Virus record (IMG/VR): IMGVR_UViG_3300000313_000016
Location: 1-21,505 of that record
Origin: a virus
Strand: one strand, 5' to 3'
Length of the DNA: 21,505 bases
The notes under the pieces are model-generated. The model was not told the DNA's origin. It searched no databases and was given only the letters and a program-made list of their open reading frames with translations. Below, piece after piece: positions 9,246 through 16,128 of the stretch; the stretch's first letter is position 1, and every line of letters begins with the position of its first letter. A program made the translations under genes and the position numbers.

Positions 9246-9533
9246 TCACTCTCCTATCCGGCGCATTTTCTGCAGCATCGCCGCTATTTTATTGTAGTCA
9301 CCAAAAGCACCGCCAATGCCGGCAACCACACCTTCAATAAAATCTGCCTGCTCATACATTTCTTCCGCAATAATCTTTTCATAAAAAAGTTTGACCTCGG
9401 GCATACTATATTGATTCAACACCACATCTTTTGTGTGTCCATGTGAAATCAGCTTTTGCAATACTTCATAAGGTGTTACTTCCTTTGTTTCACGCTTGGT
9501 TTCTTCTTCATCATTGGGGCCAAGCGTTTGTCG
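9246..9533 (-). CDS. Tail assembly chaperone, -1 frameshift extension (GT-like)
   Basis: A 95-codon segment with no good start of its own. The only early start is a TTG at 9461 with no Shine-Dalgarno. It is open in the -1 frame from the slippery site at 9533-9539. If ribosomes slip there, the chaperone's first 144 residues are joined to RQTLGPNDEEETKRE and onward, giving about 239 residues. The extension ends 6 nt before the tape measure GTG. This matches the lambda G/GT arrangement, in which the long form binds both tail tube subunits and the tape measure. The segment includes EVLQKLISHGHTKDVVLNQY and an end rich in glycine, then KMRRIGE. I infer the frameshift from layout and sequence; no product is seen directly. 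Confidence 0.75.
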   Translation of the reverse strand, partial: RQTLGPNDEEETKRETKEVTPYEVLQKLISHGHTKDVVLNQYSMPEVKLFYEKIIAEEMYEQADFIEGVVAGIGGAFGDYNKIAAMLQKMRRIGE

Positions 9534-9964
9534 AAAAAAGACTTGTTTACGTCATATACTGCTTTTGACAGGTTATACATATCATCCATCATTAAAGCTT
9601 TAATAGCTTCCACGGACATCGCTGTACTGGCTGAAACCAGTTCAGAAATCGCCTGTATAAGTTCTTCTGGATTTTTTACCCCATCGATAAAACCAGCAAT
9701 CAACATTAATTTTTGTGAAAGACTCACCTTTTCAGCTTCTGCTGTTTCTTCCCCATTTTCTTTAGTATTTTCTTTTTGCAGTACTTTAAGCACCTCATCC
9801 AATGCATTCACATTTTCCACAACAGTTTTCATAATGATGGACAACGGTTTTGCCACTTGAATTGCTCCTGCCCAGGAATATGGATGTACAACAATATTTT
9901 TCCCATCAATTTTTAATTCTTCCTGTGCAAAGAGAATTTCTGATTCATTAATTTTTTTTGCCAT
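9476..9964 (-). CDS. Tail assembly chaperone, short form (G-like)
   Basis: A 162-residue acidic, helical protein starting MAKKINESEILFAQEEL. GGGAG lies upstream of the ATG at 9964. It sits between the major tail protein and the tape measure, the fixed place for siphovirus tail chaperones that hold the tape measure soluble while tube subunits assemble. Residue features are IVVHPYSWAGAIQVAKPL in the N-terminal half, an acidic KENGEETAEAE linker (68-78), and a C-terminal KSFFDKRLAPMMKKK. A heptamer T TTT TTC encodes F143-F144 and leads into a second open frame. A neighbouring hairpin 20 nt upstream of its Shine-Dalgarno may lower its transcription relative to the tail tube gene. Confidence 0.82.
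   Translation of the reverse strand: MAKKINESEILFAQEELKIDGKNIVVHPYSWAGAIQVAKPLSIIMKTVVENVNALDEVLKVLQKENTKENGEETAEAEKVSLSQKLMLIAGFIDGVKNPEELIQAISELVSASTAMSVEAIKALMMDDMYNLSKAVYDVNKSFFDKRLAPMMKKKPSVKQRK
9533..9539 (-). promoter_or_regulatory. Probable -1 ribosomal frameshift slippery site
   Basis: On the minus strand the codons TCT TTT TTC contain the heptamer T TTT TTC, which fits X XXY YYZ exactly in the chaperone frame. The -1 frame is open from there to 9246. It lies about 54 nt before the zero-frame stop, as expected for lambda-like tail chaperone frameshifts. Confidence 0.7.
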
Positions 9965-9989
9965 ATTATTTCTCCCTCATATTATAAAA

Positions 9990-10011
9990 ATAAGCCGCCC
10001 CGAAGGACGGC
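9990..10011 (-). terminator. UUCG-capped terminator hairpin between tail tube and chaperone genes
   Basis: On the minus strand GCCGTCC (10011-10005) pairs with GGGCGGC (10000-9994), with one G-U pair, around a UUCG tetraloop closed by C-G, followed by TTATTTTTA. On the other strand the same stem is followed by ACTTTTT, so it could act in both directions. It begins 5 nt after the tail tube stop and probably works as a leaky attenuator. Confidence 0.75.
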
Positions 10012-10016
10012 ACTTT

Positions 10017-11141
10017 TTATGCATTAACCATTTTAAAGAACGGTTCATCCGGATGATTGATTCGGTCAGCCAGAACAGTCATCTCAAGAGTGAACGATCC
10101 CCAGTCATCGCCAATCAGTCCGATATCACCGCTTGGCGTGATCGATACATGCCAAATTTCAACCGTATAAGCGCGTCCCATGGACGGATCGCCAATAAAG
10201 AGCAGATCCCCTTCAATAGCCCGAACTGCACCACCCATGACCTTTGGATATTTACCATCCGGCACATTATAGCTGATTCGCACCTTGCTCCCGTCCGGAA
10301 TACCCGACGTATCCGGAATCGGGATGATACCAGCACGCAGCTGGGATTTATCAAGAATAAAATCTGTACCAGCAACATAGCTTCCACCTGCAGCTGTAAC
10401 CTTGATTTCATAAATTTCACCAGCAATCAAATCCTGTCCGCTCTTCCCCGGTGCAAACATGACCGTAACTCCCTCATCCAAAGTTTGTACTGTACCAGTT
10501 GCTTTTACAGCCGCACCCGGGATAGCAGCGATGCCCTTCTGCCATGTAAATTCCGCATCCGTGATGGTGCCAGAAGCTGCATTCGCCTTTGTAATCTTTA
10601 TATAATAAGCATCGTTCGTAGTTCCGATATAACTCCCACCGGAAATCAGCTTGGCTGTCCCAGGAGTTCCTATTGCGGCATATGAAGTAACGGCCCCGAT
10701 AGCTGCAGGTACAGATGCAACCGCTGCAATTGCCACATTGGTAATATTTCTATAGGGAACGGAAATCGGCGAGCCCAGATTGGCCGTATATACTTCATTC
10801 GCAACAGTCTTTGCAATCTGCTCTTCCACGCCTTCCTCACCATATAGCGATAATGCAAGGTTATAAGGCGTGATTTCATTGATTTCTAACGTGGCCTTAT
10901 AGGCCATCGATTTCACGGCTTCCGCATACAGTTCTCTGGCACCATCCATAGAACTGTATTTTTGTATCTTTTCGATATTTGGCGTAAGGTTGAATTTAGG
11001 AACGTTCCCTAAGTGCCTGCGAAGAAGCGGATTCCCCGCATAATCCCAACGCCGAAAATAGTTTTTCCCTGCACCAAGCAGCAGGTTCTTTGCTGATGGT
11101 GTGTTCTGTGCAAATCTTTGTAAATCAAATTTAAAATTCAT
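10017..11141 (-). CDS. Major tail tube protein
   Basis: A 374-residue protein beginning MNFKFDLQRFAQNTPS. Its ATG overlaps the previous stop (TAATG) and has GGAGG 8 nt upstream. Features are LLLGAGKNYFRRWD (20-33), typical of tail tube N-termini in Firmicutes siphoviruses, and a C-terminal block (YTVEIWHVSITPSGDIGL, about 325-342, then LEMTVLAD) typical of tube proteins. Between them residues about 150-255 form a Gly/Ala/Thr-rich beta-type segment (AYYIKITKA, LDEGVTVMFAPGKSGQ) that looks like an inserted surface domain. Hundreds of copies would stack to make the tube. The FDLQRFA tag is one I recall at the N-terminus of structural and secreted proteins of Negativicutes; its function is unknown to me. 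A stable hairpin follows the gene, consistent with high expression relative to downstream genes. Confidence 0.85.
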   Translation of the reverse strand: MNFKFDLQRFAQNTPSAKNLLLGAGKNYFRRWDYAGNPLLRRHLGNVPKFNLTPNIEKIQKYSSMDGARELYAEAVKSMAYKATLEINEITPYNLALSLYGEEGVEEQIAKTVANEVYTANLGSPISVPYRNITNVAIAAVASVPAAIGAVTSYAAIGTPGTAKLISGGSYIGTTNDAYYIKITKANAASGTITDAEFTWQKGIAAIPGAAVKATGTVQTLDEGVTVMFAPGKSGQDLIAGEIYEIKVTAAGGSYVAGTDFILDKSQLRAGIIPIPDTSGIPDGSKVRISYNVPDGKYPKVMGGAVRAIEGDLLFIGDPSMGRAYTVEIWHVSITPSGDIGLIGDDWGSFTLEMTVLADRINHPDEPFFKMVNA

Positions 11142-11569
11142 TAACTATTCCTCCATTCTATATTTACAACAATACGTGAGGTTGATGTTGGACGATCGAT
11201 ATCTCCATCTGAAATAACATCCGGCACACTTACTTTTGATGCGATTCCAAGTTCCTGCAATACCTTCTGTGGCCACTCTTTTAGCACACCAAGAGCTTTG
11301 TTCTGATAAATGTCTTGCAGATCATACGCCTGCGCCGGATCTGAATTATTGCTTTTTAATCCAATATCAATCCATAGCTTGACGTTACCTGATGTCGCTC
11401 TTTGAATATTAACCTCTGTCTCATCATCCCACGTGATTTCCATACAAGGGTATTTCTTCCCAGTGCCTTTCGTTCCAGCATAAATGTACAGACTTTCATC
11501 TTGGATTTGCTCATTCAAAAAGGCCGCCAGACTTTTCGCCAGCGGCCACCACATTATAATTCTATCCAT
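11141..11569 (-). CDS. Putative tail terminator / tail completion protein
   Basis: A 142-residue protein starting MDRIIMWWPLAKSLAAFLNE. It has the size, place (directly before the tail tube gene) and alternating helix-strand pattern of gpU-like or minor capsid tail terminators, which cap the tail tube and dock it to the head. Segments include YPCMEITWDDETEVNIQR and a C-terminal RIVVNIEWRNS strand. GGGGGTAGAT precedes the ATG at 11569; the ATG at residue 6 is a less likely start. The stop overlaps the next ATG. No motif is strong enough to name the family, so the call rests on order and size. Confidence 0.6.
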   Translation of the reverse strand: MDRIIMWWPLAKSLAAFLNEQIQDESLYIYAGTKGTGKKYPCMEITWDDETEVNIQRATSGNVKLWIDIGLKSNNSDPAQAYDLQDIYQNKALGVLKEWPQKVLQELGIASKVSVPDVISDGDIDRPTSTSRIVVNIEWRNS

Positions 11570-11573
11570 ATAT

Positions 11574-11981
11574 CTACCCCCGATGTACTTTTACCGACAT
11601 AGGGAACGTCCTACGACTTGCAGATTTCCCTCCGGTAAATGTATCTGCTGTAATCTGCGCTTCCAAGCGATTGACCTCAGATGCATATACCCGCCGTTTC
11701 AGCTCATAGGCATCTGCCCCTTCTGCTGTTCCGGTTGTGTTCATCATGGATTGCTTTTTCGCTGTTTCCATAAGTGCATAGGACTCAGCAAGTTCGGCAA
11801 TTTTGAAAGGTGTCGGATCTAGTATCTCATCAATATCAACATTCAGACTTTCTGCTAAATCCTCAATATACTTGCTGGATTTTGCGATATGCTTTTGTAA
11901 AATGCAGTCTTTGAGCATTTCATCATCTACTGTGGCTGCATCAAAATAAACACGGCCAAGGTATTTCTCTTCATCTGCCAT
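11574..11981 (-). CDS. Putative head-tail connector protein
   Basis: A 135-residue mainly helical protein starting MADEEKYLGRVYFDAATV. Its ATG overlaps the previous stop as TAATG, so translation is coupled. The helical run from about residue 20 to 110 (KHIAKSSKYIEDLAESLNVD, IAELAESYALMETAKKQ) resembles small head-tail adaptor proteins of the gp6/gp15 type. Genes nearby (capsid, gp10-like, tail terminator) fit a connector. Usually the adaptor gene comes before the HK97 gp10-like gene, whereas here it comes after, so the assignment is moderate. No catalytic motif is visible. Confidence 0.5.
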   Translation of the reverse strand: MADEEKYLGRVYFDAATVDDEMLKDCILQKHIAKSSKYIEDLAESLNVDIDEILDPTPFKIAELAESYALMETAKKQSMMNTTGTAEGADAYELKRRVYASEVNRLEAQITADTFTGGKSASRRTFPMSVKVHRG

Positions 11982-12451
11982 TAAAGCCCCGCCTCCTTTG
12001 TGGCCTTATCAATATGCCGGGCAAATATCGCATTGATTTCCACCCGGCTCCGCTCTGCCGCTTCATATAAAAATTCGTCTTTTTCAGTTCCCGGATGATG
12101 CACTTTCTTGGCAAAAATAAATTTATTACCAGCACCAGCCCAACGAAGGGAATGTTTGTCTTTTGGAACAATAACATGTGGCCGAGTTCCGCCATGCACC
12201 CATTTTCCATAAGGTGCCACACCTGAATCGATCTCAATGACCCCTTCACACTTATTGCCATCCACATGATAGTCAACTGCTCGTTCCAGCATTCCTGTTT
12301 TCGTTCTGAATCGATGTTTTTCTCTAGCCCCTTGCTGCACGAGTCGGCAAGATTCTAATAATGCACGCCGCATTTCTTCGACTGCGGCATTCGGTGCCCG
12401 TTCCATTGCCTGCAAGACAGCAGCTGCGTCAAATTGGATTTTCATATCCAT
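11981..12451 (-). CDS. HK97 gp10-like head-tail joining protein
   Basis: A 156-residue protein with the signature of the HK97 gp10 family: HRFRTKTGMLERAV (46-59), YGKWVHGGTRPHVIVPK (80-96), SLRWAG and FIFAKKVHHPG (111-121), ending in a helix with DKATKEAGL. This family contributes to head-tail joining or tail completion. Two in-frame ATGs occur (12451 and 12445); the first follows the capsid stop by 2 nt. Spacing and overlap with the next gene show one operon. Confidence 0.8.
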   Translation of the reverse strand: MDMKIQFDAAAVLQAMERAPNAAVEEMRRALLESCRLVQQGAREKHRFRTKTGMLERAVDYHVDGNKCEGVIEIDSGVAPYGKWVHGGTRPHVIVPKDKHSLRWAGAGNKFIFAKKVHHPGTEKDEFLYEAAERSRVEINAIFARHIDKATKEAGL

Positions 12452-12453
12452 AC

Positions 12454-13509
12454 TTAGCCAACCTTCGCAATAAATACGCTGTCGATGGCTTCAAATGACG
12501 GAAGAACAATTTCTGACACAATCGTCTGTGTGTTGACCGGATGTGGTTCTTTGATTGTCGTCACTGCAATACCAGTATTGACGATACTGGTATCTGCCAC
12601 CGATTGCCCACTCATCAAATCTGCTTCCTCCGGCGTTGTCCCATAATAAGTCGTGCCTAAATTGCCTTCCGGTAAAAGCGTGAAATAGTTATCCGGATAG
12701 AATTGTTCCCCAGCTCCGCCAACCTCCATGGAAAACATTTTGTTATAAACCGAAACCTGCAGGTTAAGTTTTTCCGAAAGATATGATTTAAGCATTCCAT
12801 CCGTCATAATGATGTTCTGCCCGCCAATCGGATTCATATCCAATCGGATTTTCTTGTTTTTGAGCAAATATCCCCAAGTTTTACGGGTGCAAATTGCCCG
12901 CGTTGGACGATTACCCGTATCCGTTTCCACTTGAGTCTGCCACCCCTCAATAATCTCAACAACATCTGAGTTTTCAGTGTCTGAAAATTTATTCGTGCCT
13001 GTAAGCACGGCCCTATGCTTATTCGGGAACTTATAGTCATAAGCATATCCCTGACCATCTTTTCCCGTGACCTGGATTTTCCCCATAGACAAAAGCTGCA
13101 TCCGCATGCGCTCAGCCACGACGTCTGCACCATCTATAAGATTTTGGGCGTCTTTATAGATTTTTTGGATAATCGGATCTACAACCGCCCGATTCATACC
13201 AGCCACAACCTTTAAAAGTTCCATGCGTTCTTTTTCACCAATCCTAAAGCTTTCGCGAAAGAACGGCATTTCTGTTTCGATTTTTGCAAGCCCGATGCGA
13301 TCTCTAACCGGAGCTTTCGCATCAAATGCACTTGGTGCCAAGGATACGGCTAAACCATTAAATCCGCGAATCCATGAAAGATCCAGCCCCACCTGCTTCT
13401 GCGATGGGAAAAGCAAGCTCCCTAAATATGGAATTTTATTGCTCGGGTTTTCCGTGTAATACGTGCTGATCAACGGCGCCGCGACTAAATCAAAAATTGT
13501 TTTTGCCAT
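12454..13509 (-). CDS. Major capsid protein, gpE family
   Basis: A 351-residue protein starting MAKTIFDLVAAPLISTYYTE, with AGGAGG 9 nt before the ATG. The N-terminus, the KIPYLGSLLFPSQKQVGLDL block (25-44), PVRDRIG and FRESFRIGEKERM, the central VVAERMRMQLLSMGKI helix, and the end IVLPSFEAIDSVFIAKVG match the lambda gpE-type capsid family (HK97 fold). Length is close to lambda gpE (about 340). It forms the icosahedral shell. The preceding genes for a decoration protein and a scaffold fit lambda-like head building. I see no separate prohead protease in the window; the JAMM domain of the minor head protein is the only peptidase-like domain among the head genes. Confidence 0.9.
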   Translation of the reverse strand: MAKTIFDLVAAPLISTYYTENPSNKIPYLGSLLFPSQKQVGLDLSWIRGFNGLAVSLAPSAFDAKAPVRDRIGLAKIETEMPFFRESFRIGEKERMELLKVVAGMNRAVVDPIIQKIYKDAQNLIDGADVVAERMRMQLLSMGKIQVTGKDGQGYAYDYKFPNKHRAVLTGTNKFSDTENSDVVEIIEGWQTQVETDTGNRPTRAICTRKTWGYLLKNKKIRLDMNPIGGQNIIMTDGMLKSYLSEKLNLQVSVYNKMFSMEVGGAGEQFYPDNYFTLLPEGNLGTTYYGTTPEEADLMSGQSVADTSIVNTGIAVTTIKEPHPVNTQTIVSEIVLPSFEAIDSVFIAKVG

Positions 13510-13525
13510 GTAAACATTCCTCCTA

Positions 13526-14239
13526 TTATCCTAAAAATGTAATTTGTTTGAGAGCTGCCATATCTGCGGCACTCGGTGGTACCGGAATTTTATTAACATC
13601 GATATAGCCATGAATGATCATGGCGCTTAAAGCCGGTCCATACGTAACGTCGGTGTCATTCATCAAAACGCCTTCTGCACTACCGCCAGCTCCAGCCACG
13701 CCACCCGTAAGCGCAGTAGCAGTAAGAGCAGCAACAGTGCCTGCGCCGGAATTCCCCTTTGCAGGAACTACATCAATAAGCTTACGAGCCTCCGCATCAT
13801 CCATAATCGCACTGACCACGTCATTTGCCACCGTAATAATTGTTTTGCTGTCATCCGTGGCGAGATTCACCGTGATGGTTTTATCCGCAACGGCAATCGC
13901 TAAAACCTTATCGGCAGCTGCCGGATCTACAAAAGCTACTTTGATTGTATTTCCCGAAACGCCCTCTGCCTTTGCCGTAAATACTAAATTACTGTTTTTA
14001 GCCGTAAAAGCAGTGGTAAACGATGCCGCAACAATACCGAGATTCACGTCGGCGACCGGTTTACTCGGATCAAGCAATACTCCATTGCCGCCCACAATCG
14101 TACCTGCTGCCACAATTTTATTACCATCTTCATCAGCAACGACTCCGGCATCATCCACGGTTACTGTCATGGCAACATAGTGATCTGGAAACTTTAAAAT
14201 CTGCTTTGTTCCTAAATAATTCGTTTGCGTAAATTTCAA
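13526..14239 (-). CDS. Head decoration protein (gpD-like) with inserted domain
   Basis: A 237-residue protein starting with TTG (MKFTQTNYLGTKQILKFP); AAGGGGG lies 8 nt upstream and no ATG is available nearby. The N-terminal 60 residues (ADEDGNKIVAAGTIVGG) and the C-terminal 50 (GVLMNDTDVTYGP then ALSAMIIHGYIDVNKIP) form a decoration-type fold that stabilises the expanded capsid. Between them residues about 68-185 are an extra Ala/Val/Thr-rich beta module (SNLVFTAKAEGVSGNTIKV, DKTITVNLATDD) of the kind also found inserted in other phage surface proteins. It lies between scaffold and capsid genes. The insert could be exposed on the virion surface; that is inference. Confidence 0.8.
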   Translation of the reverse strand: MKFTQTNYLGTKQILKFPDHYVAMTVTVDDAGVVADEDGNKIVAAGTIVGGNGVLLDPSKPVADVNLGIVAASFTTAFTAKNSNLVFTAKAEGVSGNTIKVAFVDPAAADKVLAIAVADKTITVNLATDDSKTIITVANDVVSAIMDDAEARKLIDVVPAKGNSGAGTVAALTATALTGGVAGAGGSAEGVLMNDTDVTYGPALSAMIIHGYIDVNKIPVPPSAADMAALKQITFLG

Positions 14240-14252
14240 TTTTTATTCCCCC

Positions 14253-14984
14253 TTATTCAAAATATCCGGCTAATGCTTTCGCATCACCTTCGGATTGCGC
14301 ATTGCTTTTGGCCAAAGATTTCACAAAAGCTACATCGGGCGAATCTGCCCCATTTCCACCAACATTCCCTGGCAACAAACTACCCGCCCCGGGATTCTGC
14401 GTATTGGCCACAAGCTTCGGATGCGCAGTCAAAAAATCTTTAACAAAATCATCTACTTTAGAATTTTTATCATCATTGAATGTGATGGATTCATCCTCTT
14501 CACTGACAACCATTTTACCCAGCAGCATATCCACGATAAGCGATGGATCATCTGCATTGTTTTTCGTGAGTGCTTCCATAAGTGTGGTTCGTTTCATGCC
14601 ATCAAAACGTTTTCCCCTCTCATCGGCTATCTGCGCTTTATGCACGGTATCCTGCTCTGAAAGTTTACCTTTCAATTTGGCAATTTGTTTTTGTAACGCT
14701 GGATCTGCTGACTTATCTTTTAAAGCCTTAGAAATTGCTTCGTCAAGACTATCATCGTCTGCATCTACATCAACTCCGAGAGCTTCAAGAACCTTCTCTG
14801 CTCTTTCACTGGAAGCCGTTGCTTTGTCGAAATCCTCCTTGGCTTTTATTTTCAGCGTCTTTAAATCTCCCTTTGCTTTAGAAATTTCGCCATCTTTCGC
14901 AGTCACAAAGTCTCGTAAAGCCTTGGCTGCTGCCGCATCGGTTGTTTCTAAAAGCGCTATAATCTGTTCTAATGTCAAATTCAT
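14253..14984 (-). CDS. Capsid scaffold protein
   Basis: A 243-residue, highly charged, largely coiled-coil protein starting MNLTLEQIIALLETTDAAAA. I chose the ATG at 14984 because AAAGGAG lies just upstream; an open extension to 15011 has no Shine-Dalgarno. Helical heptad-like sequence runs from about residue 25 to 130 (KGDLKTLKIKAKEDFDK, KQIAKLKGKLSEQDTVHKAQ). The C-terminal part is Gly/Asn/Pro-rich and then helical (VAFVKSLAKSNAQSEGDAKA), as in scaffolds whose C-terminus binds capsid protein. Place before decoration and capsid genes supports this. No protease motif is visible. Confidence 0.8.
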   Translation of the reverse strand: MNLTLEQIIALLETTDAAAAKALRDFVTAKDGEISKAKGDLKTLKIKAKEDFDKATASSERAEKVLEALGVDVDADDDSLDEAISKALKDKSADPALQKQIAKLKGKLSEQDTVHKAQIADERGKRFDGMKRTTLMEALTKNNADDPSLIVDMLLGKMVVSEEDESITFNDDKNSKVDDFVKDFLTAHPKLVANTQNPGAGSLLPGNVGGNGADSPDVAFVKSLAKSNAQSEGDAKALAGYFE

Positions 14985-15011
14985 CGACTCCTTTTTTCTA
15001 AAAATAAACAT

Positions 15012-15046
15012 AAAAAATACCGCTAGGAGAATTCTCCCGCGGTAAT
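15012..15046 (-). terminator. Terminator hairpin upstream of the scaffold gene
   Basis: On the minus strand TACCGC (15044-15039) pairs with GCGGTA (15023-15018). The inner GGAGAATTCTCC (15026-15037) is a perfect palindrome, and the stem is followed by TTTTTT. It lies 28 nt upstream of the scaffold start. A short leader frame runs through it (see 15023-15058). Confidence 0.65.
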
Positions 15047-15058
15047 TTGTGCAAACAA
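15023..15058 (-). other. Possible leader peptide overlapping a terminator
   Basis: AAGGTGG (15067-15073) is followed after 8 nt by TTG and an 11-codon frame, MFAQITAGEFS, whose TAG stop (15023-15025) lies in the 3' arm of the terminator hairpin. A ribosome translating it would cover most of the stem. This suggests attenuation of scaffold and capsid transcription, but such short frames also arise by chance. Confidence 0.3.
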
Positions 15059-15084
15059 TAGCACCACCACCTTATTTTGTTTTT

Positions 15085-15115
15085 GGCATAAGAAAAGGCA
15101 ACTCTTCACCTGCCT
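15085..15115 (-). terminator. Intrinsic terminator after the LysE gene
   Basis: On the minus strand AGGCA (15115-15111) pairs with TGCCT (15100-15096) around a 10-nt loop, followed by the shared tail TTTTCTTATGCC (15096-15085). The stem overlaps the LysE stop codon. The stem is short, so it may be leaky. Confidence 0.65.
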
Positions 15116-15708
15116 CAAAGCGAAATTAAACTAAACACACCAAAACTTGTAATTATAATACCTGAAAATTGATTTACCAATTTTAATCGTTTTTGGTCAA
15201 AATTATGGCGTAAGGCATTGACCATTCCGCTTAATATTAACCACCAAATCATAGAACCCAAAAAGACACCCAACACTAAGGAAAATGAATTTCCGATAGC
15301 ACTTCCACCTAATCCTGCAAAAACAGCAGCAAATGACATAATGGTTAGTGGATTAGTTATAGTCAAAAACAAAGTAGATATATATGAACCAACAATGCCT
15401 TCGCCTCGTGCATCTGCAGCAATTTGAGAAGGAATGGATTTAAATGTCGTATAACCTAAATAAATTAAAAAAGCGCCACCTATAATCCTCATGTAGGATT
15501 GGTTATCTAAAAGAAAAGTAGATACAGCTGAAATCCCCAACGCAGCTATAGAACCGTATATTGCATCAGCTGTAGCAGCACCTAACCCTGATATAAATCC
15601 AATTATCATCCCACTGGCGAGAGTACGCCGAATACACAGCACTCCAATTGGGCCTACCGGTGCGGCAATAGATATACCCAAAATTAAGCCTTTTATTAAA
15701 AACAACAT
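15115..15708 (-). CDS. LysE/RhtB-family exporter (moron)
   Basis: A 197-residue integral membrane protein of the LysE translocator family, which exports amino acids or related small molecules across the cytoplasmic membrane. The N-terminus has ISIAAPVGPIGVLCIRRTL and GLGAATADAIYG (41-52), the family signature. About six hydrophobic segments are visible, and the length equals the usual 190-210 residues. GGAGG (15718-15722) lies 9 nt before the ATG. It has its own sigma-A promoter and terminator and sits between the minor head and scaffold genes, a place where virion genes are expected. It is therefore cargo. Substrate cannot be told from sequence. It could benefit a lysogen or act on the envelope during infection. 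Confidence 0.88.
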   Translation of the reverse strand: MLFLIKGLILGISIAAPVGPIGVLCIRRTLASGMIIGFISGLGAATADAIYGSIAALGISAVSTFLLDNQSYMRIIGGAFLIYLGYTTFKSIPSQIAADARGEGIVGSYISTLFLTITNPLTIMSFAAVFAGLGGSAIGNSFSLVLGVFLGSMIWWLILSGMVNALRHNFDQKRLKLVNQFSGIIITSFGVFSLISL

Positions 15709-15848
15709 TTTTCTAATCCTCCACTCTTAATTATACTATTGGAGTTTCTTTTAACGTTTAAAATATCTTCCTGTTTTTATCCTATGGAAAAACTTTAGTT
15801 GTTTCCTAATTCAACATTCTAAATCCAAAACTGCTCATATTGGAGTTA

Positions 15849-15877
15849 ATTATACACATTTCTTCAATTATGGTAAA
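15849..15877 (-). promoter_or_regulatory. Sigma-A type promoter of the LysE gene
   Basis: On the minus strand TTTACC (15877-15872), a 17-nt spacer, and a consensus TATAAT (15854-15849). Transcription would give a leader of about 135 nt before the ATG at 15708. The elements GTATAATTAA and AACTCCAATA, found at this promoter, recur at 15727-15746 in swapped order. Confidence 0.75.
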
Positions 15878-15885
15878 GAAATTAT

Positions 15886-16017
15886 TTAATAATTCACAGG
15901 ATGTTTTAATAAAAAACTTTCCTGTTTTCTAAAGCGGCTTTCAGGCTCATTAAATCCATCCCAGCCACATAAAATCTTTTCCCAATTTCCTCCAACTTGA
16001 TACTTTTGCAATTCTTT
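15886..16017 (-). pseudogene. Orphan fragment of a MuF minor head protein C-terminus
   Basis: An open stretch of 43 codons without a start reads KELQKYQVGGNWEKILCG, WDGFNEPESR and then FRKQESFLLKHPVNY before a stop. The first 27 residues match the intact minor head protein at residues about 356-383 (KGLQKYQVGGNWEKLLRG...). DNA identity is about 77 of 81 bases (15937-16017 against 16968-17048), and similarity ends sharply on both sides. It is therefore a broken duplicate. It may be either the old C-terminus displaced by the present one or the remains of another exchange cassette. Confidence 0.8.
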
Positions 16018-16069
16018 CGAAATTGACCTCCTAAATATATTTTTGTAGGAAAGGCATATACCCTATCTA

Positions 16070-16105
16070 TTATTCCAATGCTGCCCCTTCGATTACTATT
16101 TTCAC
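16070..16105 (-). pseudogene. Possible gene relic of 11 codons
   Basis: AGGAGG (16116-16121) is followed after 10 nt by GTG and MKIVIEGAALE, then two stops in a row. MKI-I-EG is a common start of small phage and mobile-element proteins as I recall them, so this may be the 5' end of a lost gene. The evidence is weak because the frame is so short. Confidence 0.3.
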
Positions 16106-16128
16106 AAATACGCTCCCTCCTAAAAATG

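Noticed and set aside
10053-10685. 210-codon open frame on the plus strand
   Set aside because: It lies wholly antisense to the tail tube gene, has no Shine-Dalgarno, and its product is His/Arg/Ser/Cys-rich as expected of a shadow frame.
13614-14180. 188-codon plus-strand frame
   Set aside because: It is antisense to the decoration protein gene and low in complexity (Ala/Thr/Ser), with no start signal.
14302-15045. 247-codon open frame on the plus strand
   Set aside because: It mirrors the scaffold gene; the serine/leucine-rich product is typical of the antisense frame of a Lys/Glu-rich coiled coil.
15730-15735. Second TATAAT as a LysE promoter
   Set aside because: No acceptable -35 lies 16-18 bp upstream, and transcription would begin almost at the Shine-Dalgarno.
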